Shown here one piece after another: positions 51,296-59,914 of a DNA stretch of 64,000 bases. The translations under genes and the position numbers were made by a program. Source of the DNA: Silvimonas amylolytica (GTDB lineage: Bacteria > Pseudomonadota > Gammaproteobacteria > Burkholderiales > Chitinibacteraceae). The DNA lies in the NCBI RefSeq assembly GCF_014645555.1, contig NZ_BMLY01000003.1, positions 62,001-126,000 of the forward strand, written 5' to 3'. Under the pieces are notes generated by a model. That model did not search any database and was not told the DNA's origin. It saw only the letters and a list, made by a program, of their open reading frames with translations. The first letter of the stretch is position 1. The number at the start of each line of letters is the position of its first letter.

Positions 51296-52102
51296 GTGTC
51301 TAAATCCCGTATTTCTGTCATTGTGTGGAATGAATTTCAGCATGAACGGCAGAACCCGGCCGTAGCGGCGATCTATCCGGATGGTCTGCACATGGCGATT
51401 GCCGGCGCCCTCAAGGAAGTGCCGGCCCTGAGTCAGGGGGCATTACCGCTTGAGGTCAGCACCGCCACGCTGGACCAGCCAGAACATGGTTTGTCAGAGG
51501 CACGCCTCGCAGATTGTGACGTGCTGATCTGGTGGGGCCACAAAGCCCATGCGCAAGTCAGCGATGAAATTGTGGAGCGCGTGCAAAAGCGGGTGCTGGA
51601 AGGCATGGGATTGATCGTGTTGCACTCAGGGCATTTCTCCAAAATTTTCCGCCGCCTGATGGGGACCAATTGCTCATTGAAATGGCGTGAGGCTGATGAG
51701 AAAGAGCGCCTTTGGGTCGTCGAGCCTTCTCACCCCATCGCTGCAGGCCTGGGGGAGTATTTCGAACTGCCCTATGAAGAAATGTATGGCGAGCGCTTTG
51801 ATATTCCGCAGCCAGATGAACTGGTGTTCCTGTCCTGGTTTGAAGGCGGTGAAGTGTTCCGGTCTGGCTGTTGCTGGCAGCGCGGCCACGGGCGCGTGTT
51901 TTACTTTCGTCCGGGGCATGAGGCTTACCCGACCTATTACGACCGCAACGTACAGCAGGTATTGGCCAATGCCGTGCAGTGGGCTGCGCCGCGCGTGAAT
52001 ATCGTAGACATTTGTCCGAACGCACCTGCGCTGGAACCCATTGCCAAAAAGGATGTGACGTTTTCAAAAGTGGGCTTCGTACAGGGAAAGGGGGACATCT
52101 GA
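51296..52102 (+). CDS. ThuA domain-containing protein
   Basis: A 268-residue ThuA-like protein (class I glutamine amidotransferase-like fold). [31 protein letters not shown] opens the protein, followed by [52 protein letters not shown] and [18 protein letters not shown]. ThuA proteins accompany sugar oxidoreductases in trehalose and related sugar use. The reaction is not settled, but 3-keto-glycoside processing has been proposed. The GTG start has GGAG 8 nt upstream. The stop overlaps the next ATG (ATGA), so the two are coupled. Confidence 0.93.
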   Translation: MSKSRISVIVWNEFQHERQNPAVAAIYPDGLHMAIAGALKEVPALSQGALPLEVSTATLDQPEHGLSEARLADCDVLIWWGHKAHAQVSDEIVERVQKRVLEGMGLIVLHSGHFSKIFRRLMGTNCSLKWREADEKERLWVVEPSHPIAAGLGEYFELPYEEMYGERFDIPQPDELVFLSWFEGGEVFRSGCCWQRGHGRVFYFRPGHEAYPTYYDRNVQQVLANAVQWAAPRVNIVDICPNAPALEPIAKKDVTFSKVGFVQGKGDI

Positions 52103-53157
52103 TGAGCACAACACAAGCAACACGGTTGCGGATTGGTGTGGTCGGGCTGGGCATTGGCCGCAAACATATTCAGGGCTGGCAGATGCATCCGCAGGTGGAG
52201 GTGGTCGCCATTGCCGACCCGGATACTGAGCGTCTTGCCACCGTGGGCGACGAGTTCGCCGTACCTGGTCGCTACGACAGTCTGGAGGCGATGCTGGCAG
52301 CAGAAAAGCTGGATGTGGTCAGTATCTGCACCCCCAACAAGTTTCATAAAGCGCTGACGCTGGCAGCGCTGGCGGCGGGCTGCCATGTGCTGTGTGAAAA
52401 GCCGATGGCGATGAACGCTGATGAAGGCCGCGAAATGCTGGCGGCAGCGAAGCGGGCGGGCAAACGCCTGATGATCAACTTCTCTTACCGCTTTAGCGCG
52501 CAATCCCGCGCCTTGAAAGCACAGGTCGATGCAGGTGTGTTTGGCGATTTCTACACCGGTCGTACCGTCTGGCACCGCCGCCGCGGCATGCCCGGGTTTG
52601 GTGGCTGGTTTGGCACCAAAGCCTTGTCTGGCGGTGGTCCGCTGATTGATCTGGGTGTGCACCGGCTGGATCTTGCCTTATGGCTGATGGGCTACCCGAA
52701 ACCGGTCTGGGTGTTGGGCAACACCTATAACCCCATCGCCGGTGAACTGGCGCGGCAGTCGGGCAAGACCTTCGATGTGGAGGATCTCGCCAGTGCGTTC
52801 ATCCGCTTTGAGAACGGCGCAACGTTGTCACTGGAAGCCTCATGGGCGGCCAATATCAAAGAAGCCGATCTGATGGAAACCCGTTTGCTTGGGACCCGCG
52901 CCGGTTTGCTGCAACACAATCTGGATGAGGGTTATACGTTTGATGCGCACATCTTCACCGAGCAGCACGGGGCAGGGCTGGATATTCATGTGCATCCACC
53001 CAAAGAAGAAGGGTTGCCGGCCATGTACGAAATGGCAGCAGCGATCCTGGCGGACCGGCCTCACCCGGCTTCAGGAGAGGAAGGGCTGATTGTGATGGAA
53101 ATTCTGGATGCGATTTACGCCAGTGCAGAGACTGGGGCGCCGGTGAAGATCGGGTAG
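52102..53157 (+). CDS. Gfo/Idh/MocA family oxidoreductase
   Basis: A 351-residue NAD(P)-dependent sugar oxidoreductase. The Rossmann start is LRIGVVGLGIGRKHIQGW, with VVSICTPNKFHKALTLAALAAGCHVLCEKPMAMN (EKP motif) and the C-terminal alpha/beta domain GGGPLIDLGVHRLDLALWLMG carrying the catalytic GxxxDxxxH-type residues. It probably oxidises or reduces a hexose, or its 3-keto form, together with the ThuA protein encoded just before. The AraC gene upstream is the probable regulator. It ends before a bidirectional terminator at 53274-53305. Confidence 0.95.
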   Translation: MSTTQATRLRIGVVGLGIGRKHIQGWQMHPQVEVVAIADPDTERLATVGDEFAVPGRYDSLEAMLAAEKLDVVSICTPNKFHKALTLAALAAGCHVLCEKPMAMNADEGREMLAAAKRAGKRLMINFSYRFSAQSRALKAQVDAGVFGDFYTGRTVWHRRRGMPGFGGWFGTKALSGGGPLIDLGVHRLDLALWLMGYPKPVWVLGNTYNPIAGELARQSGKTFDVEDLASAFIRFENGATLSLEASWAANIKEADLMETRLLGTRAGLLQHNLDEGYTFDAHIFTEQHGAGLDIHVHPPKEEGLPAMYEMAAAILADRPHPASGEEGLIVMEILDAIYASAETGAPVKIG

Positions 53158-53273
53158 GTGTGCAGGGTGGATTCGGAGCGATAGCGACAATCGGCCCTGG
53201 CTGCCACAAAACTGTGAATCCAGCACCCGGCAAGGCAAGCCAGTGACACTCAATCCAGTAACTCACACCAAAA

Positions 53274-53305
53274 AAAACGCGCTGACCTCCTGGCCAGCGC
53301 GTTTT
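53274..53305. terminator. Bidirectional terminator, Gfo/Idh/MocA / chitin-binding protein genes
   Basis: An 11-bp stem AAAACGCGCTG / CAGCGCGTTTT with a 10-nt loop. T-rich tracts follow on both strands (GTTTTGTTTTG on plus; eight T on minus). Confidence 0.9.
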
Positions 53306-53333
53306 GTTTTGACAGCCAACAATCACCAACCCA

Positions 53334-55220
53334 TCAGATCTGCGAATTGGTCGTGGCGTTGAACTGCACGCCCAGGCTTAATTCCAGGTTCTTGATCGCG
53401 TCTTCCAGCACCGCAAAGATCGTGGCGCGGTCGATGGCGCTGGATAGATCCAGCGTGCTGCTCGCCACCACGCTGTGCTGCTGCAGTGCTGTGGTGTACG
53501 CCGCTTGTGCCGAAGCCGCCGGGATAAACGCGCCCTGGCCGCTGCTGTTCACATAAGACAGTGTCGTGAACACGTTGCTGAACACATTACCCAGTGTGGT
53601 CATGTTGAAGGCCACATGGTTGGTCGGCGTAGCCAGGGTGGTGGCGCTGGTGGTCGGGATGGGCAGGTCGTAGAACTGGTTCAGGTAGTAACGCACCTGA
53701 TACGGATATTGTTGATAGGTATCCGATTTGCCCCAGACTGAACTCCAGTCGTTCACTTGCGCCACCGTGGCAGCGGTGGCGGTTGCGCCCAACTGGCTGT
53801 AGCTGGACATCAGCGTGCCGTAATAGCCCTGGTTGTAGGCCACGTTCAAGAGCACGTCGAAGAAGTTGTTTGGCAAGCTCTTGAAGTTGGTCAGCGTGTT
53901 GTCGAACGCCGGTTGCCATGGGGTCGTCCAGCCGCCAGTGCCTTTGCCGATCTCAACCAGCGCCACCATGTCGTTGTAATGGAAGTACGCGGTCAGCATC
54001 GGGCCGTAGTACTTGTTGTTGAACGACGGCGGTGTGGCCTTGGTGTACTGCGTCGGGGCATCGGCCAGCGTGTAGCCAATGTTCTTTTGCAGCGCGATGA
54101 AATTGATCAGCGAGTGACCAGCTGGCGTGTAGCTACCAGAAACCATATCGGCGGCGTAGTTGTTGATCTGGTATGGGCCGCCCTGGCCTGCACCCATCAC
54201 GGCTTGCTGGTCAGACGAGGGGTCAATCAAGTTGCTGCTGGCCTGATAGACCTGGGTTTCCAGGTTTTCCTGCAACAACTGCCCCAGTACCGAGCCGTAC
54301 AGATAGTCTTTTTCAAACTGCAGACCCGGGTAGTACTGCTGCACCAGGTGGCCATACATCACGCCGGCGATCATGTTGGACATGATCAGGTCGGTGTAGT
54401 TATCGCCATCCAGCGTCAGGCTGTCTTGCGCCGTACCAGCGCCCAGCAACAGGTGGAAGTTGATCTTGCCGGTGGTGGTCACTGCGCCGGACGGCGTCGG
54501 AGCGGGTGTTGGCGTTGGGGTCGGAGTCGGAACGGGCGTGGGAGTGGGGACCGGTGTTGGGGTCGGCGTTGGCGTGGGGACAGGCGTCGGTGTCGGGATC
54601 GGCGACGGGCCGCAGTTGCCGACGGCGGTCCACGGCTGACCAGTACCGATGGCGCCATTGTGTGTGGCTGGCTCGTTACCCTGGGTCCACCAGTTGGCCT
54701 TGTAATTGACATTGCCTTCGCTGACGGTCGCACCGCCTGAATAAGCGGTGGCGCTATTCCAGAGCGCGTAGCAAGTGGTCGGGGCGGGCGTCGGCGTGAC
54801 AGTGGGCACCGGGGTTGGTGTGGGCGCCTGGGCCGGGGCCTGGGTTGGTGCGGCGGTGGGCGCTGGCGTCGGCACCGGTGTCATTTCCGGGTAGGGCGTG
54901 GGTACCGGCGTGGGCGTTGGGGTAACGCTTGGTGTCGGGGTTGGTACCGGAGTGGCTGCCTGCGTGACAAACCCCAAGTCCTTCCACAAGCTTGGCGTGG
55001 ACGCCGGGTTCCAGTTCGCGCCGACGTAATCTGTTTGCGTTACAAGCGCCTCATAAGCATGGCTGCCGTAATAGACGACAGTACCGGCGGTATATGTCCC
55101 GCCGTCTTGCCAGGCGGCAATGGCAGCGGTTGCATGCTGGCTGACCAGCAAGAGAGGCAGTGTCGCGCCAAATGTCAGGGCGCACAGGCGCGCCAAACGG
55201 CGCATTTGCGGTTTGTTCAT
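53334..55220 (-). CDS. Secreted protein with two CBM5/12 modules and an unassigned C-terminal domain
   Basis: A 628-residue exported protein. The signal peptide ends near ATA-A (residue 32). Two CBM5/12-type chitin-binding modules are seen: about 35-83 ([25 protein letters not shown], ending LWKDLG) and about 150-203 ([30 protein letters not shown], ending PWTAVG). They are joined by Pro-Thr-rich linkers. The last about 370 residues (from [16 protein letters not shown]) match no family I can name. A segment [12 protein letters not shown]...[14 protein letters not shown] faintly recalls lysozyme-like folds. Chitin, chitosan or peptidoglycan are possible targets. ATG 55220 is chosen over 55229 because GAGGA lies 9 nt upstream. 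Confidence 0.85.
   Translation of the reverse strand: MNKPQMRRLARLCALTFGATLPLLLVSQHATAAIAAWQDGGTYTAGTVVYYGSHAYEALVTQTDYVGANWNPASTPSLWKDLGFVTQAATPVPTPTPSVTPTPTPVPTPYPEMTPVPTPAPTAAPTQAPAQAPTPTPVPTVTPTPAPTTCYALWNSATAYSGGATVSEGNVNYKANWWTQGNEPATHNGAIGTGQPWTAVGNCGPSPIPTPTPVPTPTPTPTPVPTPTPVPTPTPTPTPAPTPSGAVTTTGKINFHLLLGAGTAQDSLTLDGDNYTDLIMSNMIAGVMYGHLVQQYYPGLQFEKDYLYGSVLGQLLQENLETQVYQASSNLIDPSSDQQAVMGAGQGGPYQINNYAADMVSGSYTPAGHSLINFIALQKNIGYTLADAPTQYTKATPPSFNNKYYGPMLTAYFHYNDMVALVEIGKGTGGWTTPWQPAFDNTLTNFKSLPNNFFDVLLNVAYNQGYYGTLMSSYSQLGATATAATVAQVNDWSSVWGKSDTYQQYPYQVRYYLNQFYDLPIPTTSATTLATPTNHVAFNMTTLGNVFSNVFTTLSYVNSSGQGAFIPAASAQAAYTTALQQHSVVASSTLDLSSAIDRATIFAVLEDAIKNLELSLGVQFNATTNSQI
54490..54605 (-). 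repeat. Pro-Thr linker repeat before the C-terminal domain
   Basis: Hexamer-type GGCGTC/GGGGTC repeats encode (Thr-Pro-Val/Thr-Pro)n between the second CBM5/12 module and the C-terminal domain. Confidence 0.85.
54780..54960 (-). repeat. Pro-Thr/Ala linker repeat between the CBM5/12 modules
   Basis: Degenerate repeats encode a Pro/Thr/Ala/Val-rich spacer of about 60 residues between the two chitin-binding modules. It is less regular than the linkers in the GH55-like gene. Confidence 0.8.
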
Positions 55221-55513
55221 CGGTTCCATTCCTCTTTGGTGTTACTCGTTGGTCTTGTATTGCCTTGCATGGGCAAGGCTGGCGTCAGTTTATCTGCTGC
55301 TTTTTGGGTTGCAGCCCTGACGGGGATGAGCGGAAGAGTCGGTCTGCCGGGTGGCTCGGCCAACGGTGACGCAATGAGGGTTTGGTTGACCCAGAAGCGA
55401 AAGTTTTTTAGTTATTGGTGATCAATAATCAACAATGTTGTGCCTTGAGCATGGTTTTTCTGCGCGAGTCGTTTGCGCACACTGCGGCATGTTCCATCTG
55501 CCGGAGAAACCTC

Positions 55514-56716
55514 ATGCCTATTGCTTTGCTGGCGCTGACCATCAGCGCTTTTGCTATCGGCACCACCGAGTTTGTGATCGTTGGTCTGATCCCTGATATT
55601 GCCGCCAATCTTGGCGTTTCTTTGCCATCAGCCGGTTTGCTGGTCAGCCTGTACGCGCTGGGCGTGGCGGTTGGTGCGCCGGTGCTGACTGCGCTTACCG
55701 GCAAGCTGCCGCGCAAAACATTGCTGGTCTCGCTCATGGTCTTGTTCACGCTGGGCAACCTTCTGGCCTGGCATGCGCCGGGGTATACCTCGTTGATTGT
55801 GGCGCGGATCCTTACGGGGATGACGCACGGCGTATTTTTCTCGATTGGCTCGACCATCGCGACCAGCCTTGTGCCGCGTGAGAAAGCCGCCAGCGCCATT
55901 GCCATCATGTTCACCGGGCTGACCGTGGCGCTGGTGACCGGTGTGCCACTGGGGACGTTCATTGGCCAGCACTTTGGCTGGCGTGAAACCTTTCTCGTTG
56001 TATCCGGCCTGGGTGCACTGGCGGTGGCTGGCAGTCTTGCTTTTGTGCCGGCCAGTATTCCGCGCAATACGCCGGTTTCGCTGATCAAACAGCTGGATGT
56101 AATGCGTCAGCCACGCTTGTTGCTGGTGTACGCCATTACCGCCCTGGGTTACGGTGCGTCATTCATTGCCTTCACCTTCCTGGCCCCCATGCTGCGTGAC
56201 ATCACCGGTTTTGGTCCCAATGCAATCAGTCTGGTCTTGCTGGCCTATGGCGTGTCGGTTGCGGTGGGCAATATCTGGGGCGGCAAGCTGGCGGATCGTC
56301 TTGGTCCGGTGGGCGCGCTCAAGCGGATATTCCTGCTGCTGGCGCTGGTGTTGCTGGCATTGACGTTCACTGCGCCGCATCCGGTGCTGCTGGTGGCCAC
56401 CGTGCTGGTCTGGGGCGCTGTGGCGTTTGGCAATGTGGCAGGTTTGCAGGTGTACGTCGTGCAGCAGGCTGAGCACTTCGTACCGGGTGCAGTCGATGTG
56501 GCTTCTGGCCTTAATATTGCAGCGTTCAACGTGGGCATCGCAGCGGGGGCCTGGGCGGGTGGGCTGGTGGTGGAACACTTTGGCCTGATGCATACGCCCT
56601 GGATCGGCGCATTGCTGGCACTGGGCGCGCTGGGGCTGACCGTGTTGTCTGGCCGGCTGGATGAGGCCAACCCTATTCCCGTCTCAGGCCGGCCGGCGAT
56701 CGTGGCCGGCCACTGA
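55514..56716 (+). CDS. MFS transporter, AraJ/YdhP-type efflux family
   Basis: A 400-residue, twelve-helix drug:H+ antiporter-1-type transporter. It begins PIALLALTISAFAIGTTEFVIVGLIPDIAANLGVS, the typical start of the AraJ/YdhP/SotB group (GTTEFVIVGLLP). It continues with LPRKTLLVSLMVLFTLGNLLAW and ARILTGMTHGVFFSIGSTIA. Such pumps export sugars, drugs or metabolites. GGAG precedes ATG 55514. A LysR regulator follows on the same strand after a terminator and may control it. Confidence 0.94.
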   Translation: MPIALLALTISAFAIGTTEFVIVGLIPDIAANLGVSLPSAGLLVSLYALGVAVGAPVLTALTGKLPRKTLLVSLMVLFTLGNLLAWHAPGYTSLIVARILTGMTHGVFFSIGSTIATSLVPREKAASAIAIMFTGLTVALVTGVPLGTFIGQHFGWRETFLVVSGLGALAVAGSLAFVPASIPRNTPVSLIKQLDVMRQPRLLLVYAITALGYGASFIAFTFLAPMLRDITGFGPNAISLVLLAYGVSVAVGNIWGGKLADRLGPVGALKRIFLLLALVLLALTFTAPHPVLLVATVLVWGAVAFGNVAGLQVYVVQQAEHFVPGAVDVASGLNIAAFNVGIAAGAWAGGLVVEHFGLMHTPWIGALLALGALGLTVLSGRLDEANPIPVSGRPAIVAGH

Positions 56717-56736
56717 TCGGTCTGCACCATCCTCTG

Positions 56737-56763
56737 ATCCCCAATCGAGTGTTGGGGATTTTT
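56737..56763 (+). terminator. Terminator after the MFS efflux gene
   Basis: An 8-bp stem ATCCCCAA / TTGGGGAT with a 7-nt loop and four T, 21 nt after the stop. Confidence 0.85.
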
Positions 56764-56822
56764 CATGACTGCTGAATAATAAGGGACATTCAGTCGGGTA
56801 TTTTCAAGGCAGAGAGGAAAAC

Positions 56823-57719
56823 GTGGATCGGCTTAACGACATGCGCTTGTTTCTGGATGCAGCCAGCCTGGGCAGCTTTTCTGCGGCCGGGCGCAAACAT
56901 GGTTTGTCCCCCGCCGCGTCCAGTGCGTGTATCCAGCGGCTGGAGGCTACCCTCAAGATTCGCTTGTTTGAACGCACCACGCGCCAGTTGCGCCTGACGG
57001 ACGAAGGCCAGATTTACCGCGCCTACAGCCAGCAAGTGCTGGATTTGCTGATTGAGGCCGAACACGCGCTCCAGGCCGGTCGGACCGAAGTCCAGGGTGT
57101 CGTGCGGATCTCGGCGCCCTCTGATCTTGGTCGCAATGTGTTGCTCACGGCGCTGGATGCGTTTTCTGCCCAATATCCGGAAGTGCGTTTTGTGCTGTCG
57201 CTGACAGACTCCACTGCCAACCTGGTCGGGGACGACATTGATCTGGCCGTGCGTTATGGACAACCCGCAGACAGCAGTATGGTGGCGCGCCAATTGTTAC
57301 CCAGCCAGCGCGTGGTGTGCGCTTCGCCAGATCGCGTCGCGCAGACCGGCGTGCCAAAAACGCCCGCCGATTTGCAAGGGCTGCCGGCGCTGGTTTTGGT
57401 GACCGGGGCCGGCCCGATGAATGAATGGCGTTACCGTGAGAACGGCCAGAGCGCCAGTGTGCGGGTAGAGGGCGTGCGCCATAGCAATGATGGCGAGGTG
57501 ATCCGCAAATGGGCGCTGCAAGGCTACGGGTATGCCTGGAAATCCCGCCCGGATATTACGGCGGACCTCGCGGCGGGCCGGCTGGTCACGGTGCTGGACG
57601 AATACTTTACCGACCAGGCACCGCTTAACCTGCTGTACCACGCCAACCGCCTGCAGCCTTTGCGCCTCAAATTACTGATTGAATTTTTGATGGCGCAATT
57701 TGCCGGGCATACCATCTGA
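56823..57719 (+). CDS. LysR family transcriptional regulator
   Basis: A 298-residue LysR protein. The winged HTH (MRLFLDAASLGSFSAAGRKHGLSPAASSACIQRLEATLKIRLFERTTRQLRLTDEG) is followed by the PBP-like effector domain (VRISAPSDLGRNVLLTALDAFSAQYPEVRFVL, DIDLAVRYG). It resembles the PA0477/AaeR-like clade with SAPSDLGR. The GTG start has GAGG upstream. It is convergent with the Old Yellow Enzyme gene (18 nt apart), so its target could be that operon or the MFS gene. Confidence 0.94.
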   Translation: MDRLNDMRLFLDAASLGSFSAAGRKHGLSPAASSACIQRLEATLKIRLFERTTRQLRLTDEGQIYRAYSQQVLDLLIEAEHALQAGRTEVQGVVRISAPSDLGRNVLLTALDAFSAQYPEVRFVLSLTDSTANLVGDDIDLAVRYGQPADSSMVARQLLPSQRVVCASPDRVAQTGVPKTPADLQGLPALVLVTGAGPMNEWRYRENGQSASVRVEGVRHSNDGEVIRKWALQGYGYAWKSRPDITADLAAGRLVTVLDEYFTDQAPLNLLYHANRLQPLRLKLLIEFLMAQFAGHTI

Positions 57720-57737
57720 TCCGCCCGGCCAGCCTCA

Positions 57738-58835
57738 TCACGCGTAGGCAGGGTAGTCCGTGTAACCCAGGTGGTTGCCACCAAACAGGCTGGCGCCGTC
57801 CGGTTGGGCCAGCGGCAGGTCACGCGCCAGGCGGCGCGGCAAGTCAGGATTAGCGACAAATGGGCGACCAAACGCCACAAGGTCAGCCAGTCCCTTCGCC
57901 AGAATGACTTCTGCGCGCTGTTTGTCATAACCACCGGCGACAATGATTTTGCCGTGGAAGAGGCGACGCAGTTCGTGGCGGAAGTCTTCGGGGATGACCG
58001 GTGCATCGTCCCAATCGGCTTCTGACAAGTGGATATACGCCAGCCCCAGCGGGTCCAGTTTTTCAGCTGCATGCAAAATCGTCGGGACGATATCCGGGTC
58101 TGTCATGTCTTTGAAGGTGATGTAAGGGGCAAGACGCACGCCGACTTTGTCCGCGCCAACTTCATCGGCCAGTGCCGTCATCAACTCCACCAGAAAGCGT
58201 GTCCGGTTGTCGCGGGAGCCACCGTACTGGTCGGTACGCTGGTTTGAAACACCACGCAAAAACTGGTCAACCAGATACCCGTTGCCGCCGTGGACTTCCA
58301 CACCGTCAAAACCCGCCGCAATGGCATTGGCCGCGCCCTTGCGGAAATCAGCGATGATGCCGCCAATCTCATCGGCGCTCAGGGCGCGTGGCATGGGGCA
58401 ATCCACCATGCGGCCTACGCCGTCATCGCCCACGATCCACACTTGCGTATCTTTGGGCTGAATGGCCGAGGGCGCCACTGGCGGCTGGCCGTTGTGGAAC
58501 ACGGGATGAGAAACACGGCCTACGTGCCACAGCTGCAGGAATATCTTGCCCCCTGCCGCATGGACGCGGTCGGTCACAGTCCGCCAGCCGGCGATCTGGT
58601 CGGCGCTGAAAATGCCGGGTGTAAATGAATAGCCCTGGCCTTGCTGCGAAATCTGCGTGGCCTCTGAGACGATCAATCCGGCGTCAGCGCGCTGGGCGTA
58701 GTACTCGGCCATCAGTTCGTTCGGGATATTGCCTGGCTGCGTGGTACGGGCACGCGTCATGGGGGCCATCACCACGCGGTTACGCAGGGTGGTGGCACCC
58801 AGTTCCAGCGGATCAAAAAGGGTTGTTTGAGTCAT
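57738..58835 (-). CDS. nemA: Alkene reductase, Old Yellow Enzyme family (NemA-like)
   Basis: A 365-residue FMN-dependent ene-reductase. It begins LFDPLELGATTLRNRVVMAPMTRARTTQPGNIPNELMAEYYAQRADAGLIVSEAT. The substrate-binding His/Asn pair is in GVEVHGGNGYLVDQFL (most relatives have HGANGYL), then RTDQYGGSRDNRTRF and the C-terminal AFGRPFVANPDLPRRL. It reduces activated C=C bonds, nitro compounds or maleimide-type electrophiles with NADPH. It is the last gene of a probable three-gene operon with the VOC and SnoaL-like genes (gaps of 28 and 23 nt). Confidence 0.94.
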   Translation of the reverse strand: MTQTTLFDPLELGATTLRNRVVMAPMTRARTTQPGNIPNELMAEYYAQRADAGLIVSEATQISQQGQGYSFTPGIFSADQIAGWRTVTDRVHAAGGKIFLQLWHVGRVSHPVFHNGQPPVAPSAIQPKDTQVWIVGDDGVGRMVDCPMPRALSADEIGGIIADFRKGAANAIAAGFDGVEVHGGNGYLVDQFLRGVSNQRTDQYGGSRDNRTRFLVELMTALADEVGADKVGVRLAPYITFKDMTDPDIVPTILHAAEKLDPLGLAYIHLSEADWDDAPVIPEDFRHELRRLFHGKIIVAGGYDKQRAEVILAKGLADLVAFGRPFVANPDLPRRLARDLPLAQPDGASLFGGNHLGYTDYPAYA

Positions 58836-58863
58836 GATGTTTCCTGTGTGTGAAGAGAGTTAT

Positions 58864-59244
58864 TCAAGGTGAAACGGTGGGCGGGGTCAGCGGTGCTTCC
58901 AGCTCCAGCACCACGCCGCCGGGCAATTCAACAAAAATCTGTGCCGCGGGTTTATCCGGGTGGCGCCCGGCCTGCCAGCGGTAACCACTGGCGCGCACTC
59001 GCTCAATGACGGTTTCGGCGGCTTCGTCAGTCCGGAACGCCAGGTGCGCAAAAGTCACGTGCGGTTGGTTTCCCGGTTGGCCCAGCAGGTGAACCACGGC
59101 TTGATCGCCCTGGTACAACCATGTGCCGTCAAAACCAAAGTCAGGTCGATAACCAGGTTGCCAGCCCAGGACATCGCCAAAAAAGCGGGCGATCTGATCC
59201 TGGCCGCTGGCCCTCAGGCTAAGGTGATCAAAAGTCCAGGCCAT
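58864..59244 (-). CDS. VOC family protein (glyoxalase/dioxygenase fold)
   Basis: A 126-residue protein of the vicinal-oxygen-chelate superfamily: FDHLSLRASGQDQIARFFGDVLGWQPGYRPDFGFDGTWLYQGDQAVVHLLG, THVTFAHLAF-like metal-ligand region HVTFAHLAFRT, and a closing IFVELPGGVVLELE. The His and Glu ligands of one metal site are visible. The substrate is unknown; in this operon it may handle an electrophile or aldehyde. ATG 59244 with GGAGGA upstream. Confidence 0.92.
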   Translation of the reverse strand: MAWTFDHLSLRASGQDQIARFFGDVLGWQPGYRPDFGFDGTWLYQGDQAVVHLLGQPGNQPHVTFAHLAFRTDEAAETVIERVRASGYRWQAGRHPDKPAAQIFVELPGGVVLELEAPLTPPTVSP

Positions 59245-59267
59245 GGTGGTCCTCCTTCAGCATCGCT

Positions 59268-59798
59268 TTACGGTTTGACGATGCCCATCTGTTGCAGCAG
59301 CGTCAGGTTGTCTTCCAGATGCCAGTTTTCGACGATGCGACCCTCCGCGACGCGGTACAGGTCAAATGCCTGGAAGTCGATGGTCTGGCCGGTGCCCTGC
59401 ACGTTGCCGAATTGGCCGGTGAAATGACCCTTGAAATGCAGATGAACGGACACGCGATCCTGACTGACGACAACGTCATCCATCTCGGCGGTCAGATCAG
59501 GCACGGCGGTGCGGAAACCGGCAGAGGCCTGGCGCGGTCCTTGCGGCCCTTGTACGCGGCCAGCGGGCAGGGTGCGGTCGATGAAATCAGGAGAGAGTGC
59601 CTGGTCGGCATAGCGGGTGTCGCCGGTATTCCAGAAGGCGGCGTAACGGCGGGCGGCCAGAATGACGCTGGCGCTGGTATCGGCGTCGGTTACCGCAATG
59701 TGATGCGGTTGCGGCAACACATTCGTATCAGCCAGTGCGGGCAGGCTAAGGGTGGCGGCCAGGAAAGACGAGGCCAGAAGCAGTGTGGGCAAGCGCAT
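59268..59798 (-). CDS. Exported SnoaL-like/ester cyclase-type protein
   Basis: A 176-residue protein with a signal peptide (MRLPTLLLASSFLAATLSLPALA-D) and a SnoaL-like NTF2-fold domain: ARRYAAFWNTGDTRYADQALSPDFIDRTLPAGRVQGPQG, FRTAVPDLTAEMDDVVVSQDRVSVHLHFKGHF and DLYRVAEGRIVENWHLEDNLTLLQQMG. The closing ENWHLEDNLTLLQQ is typical of the ester cyclase group. It is first of the three-gene operon with the VOC and ene-reductase genes. The activity is unknown and the export is unusual beside cytoplasmic partners. Confidence 0.9.
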   Translation of the reverse strand: MRLPTLLLASSFLAATLSLPALADTNVLPQPHHIAVTDADTSASVILAARRYAAFWNTGDTRYADQALSPDFIDRTLPAGRVQGPQGPRQASAGFRTAVPDLTAEMDDVVVSQDRVSVHLHFKGHFTGQFGNVQGTGQTIDFQAFDLYRVAEGRIVENWHLEDNLTLLQQMGIVKP

Positions 59799-59914
59799 GA
59801 TGATCTCCAGATGCAGTTGGGCTGTTGATGACTGCATTCTGGGTCTGCTTGCTCATTCTGATAATTGGCCTCGTTCAGGAATGATCTTCTTGTCTTGTTT
59901 GAAAATGCCAGGTA

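Noticed and set aside
55350-55400. A GEMM-like c-di-GMP riboswitch fragment (GGTGACGCAATGAGGG)
   Set aside because: Only a short superficial resemblance. The paired stems and the conserved downstream segment are missing.
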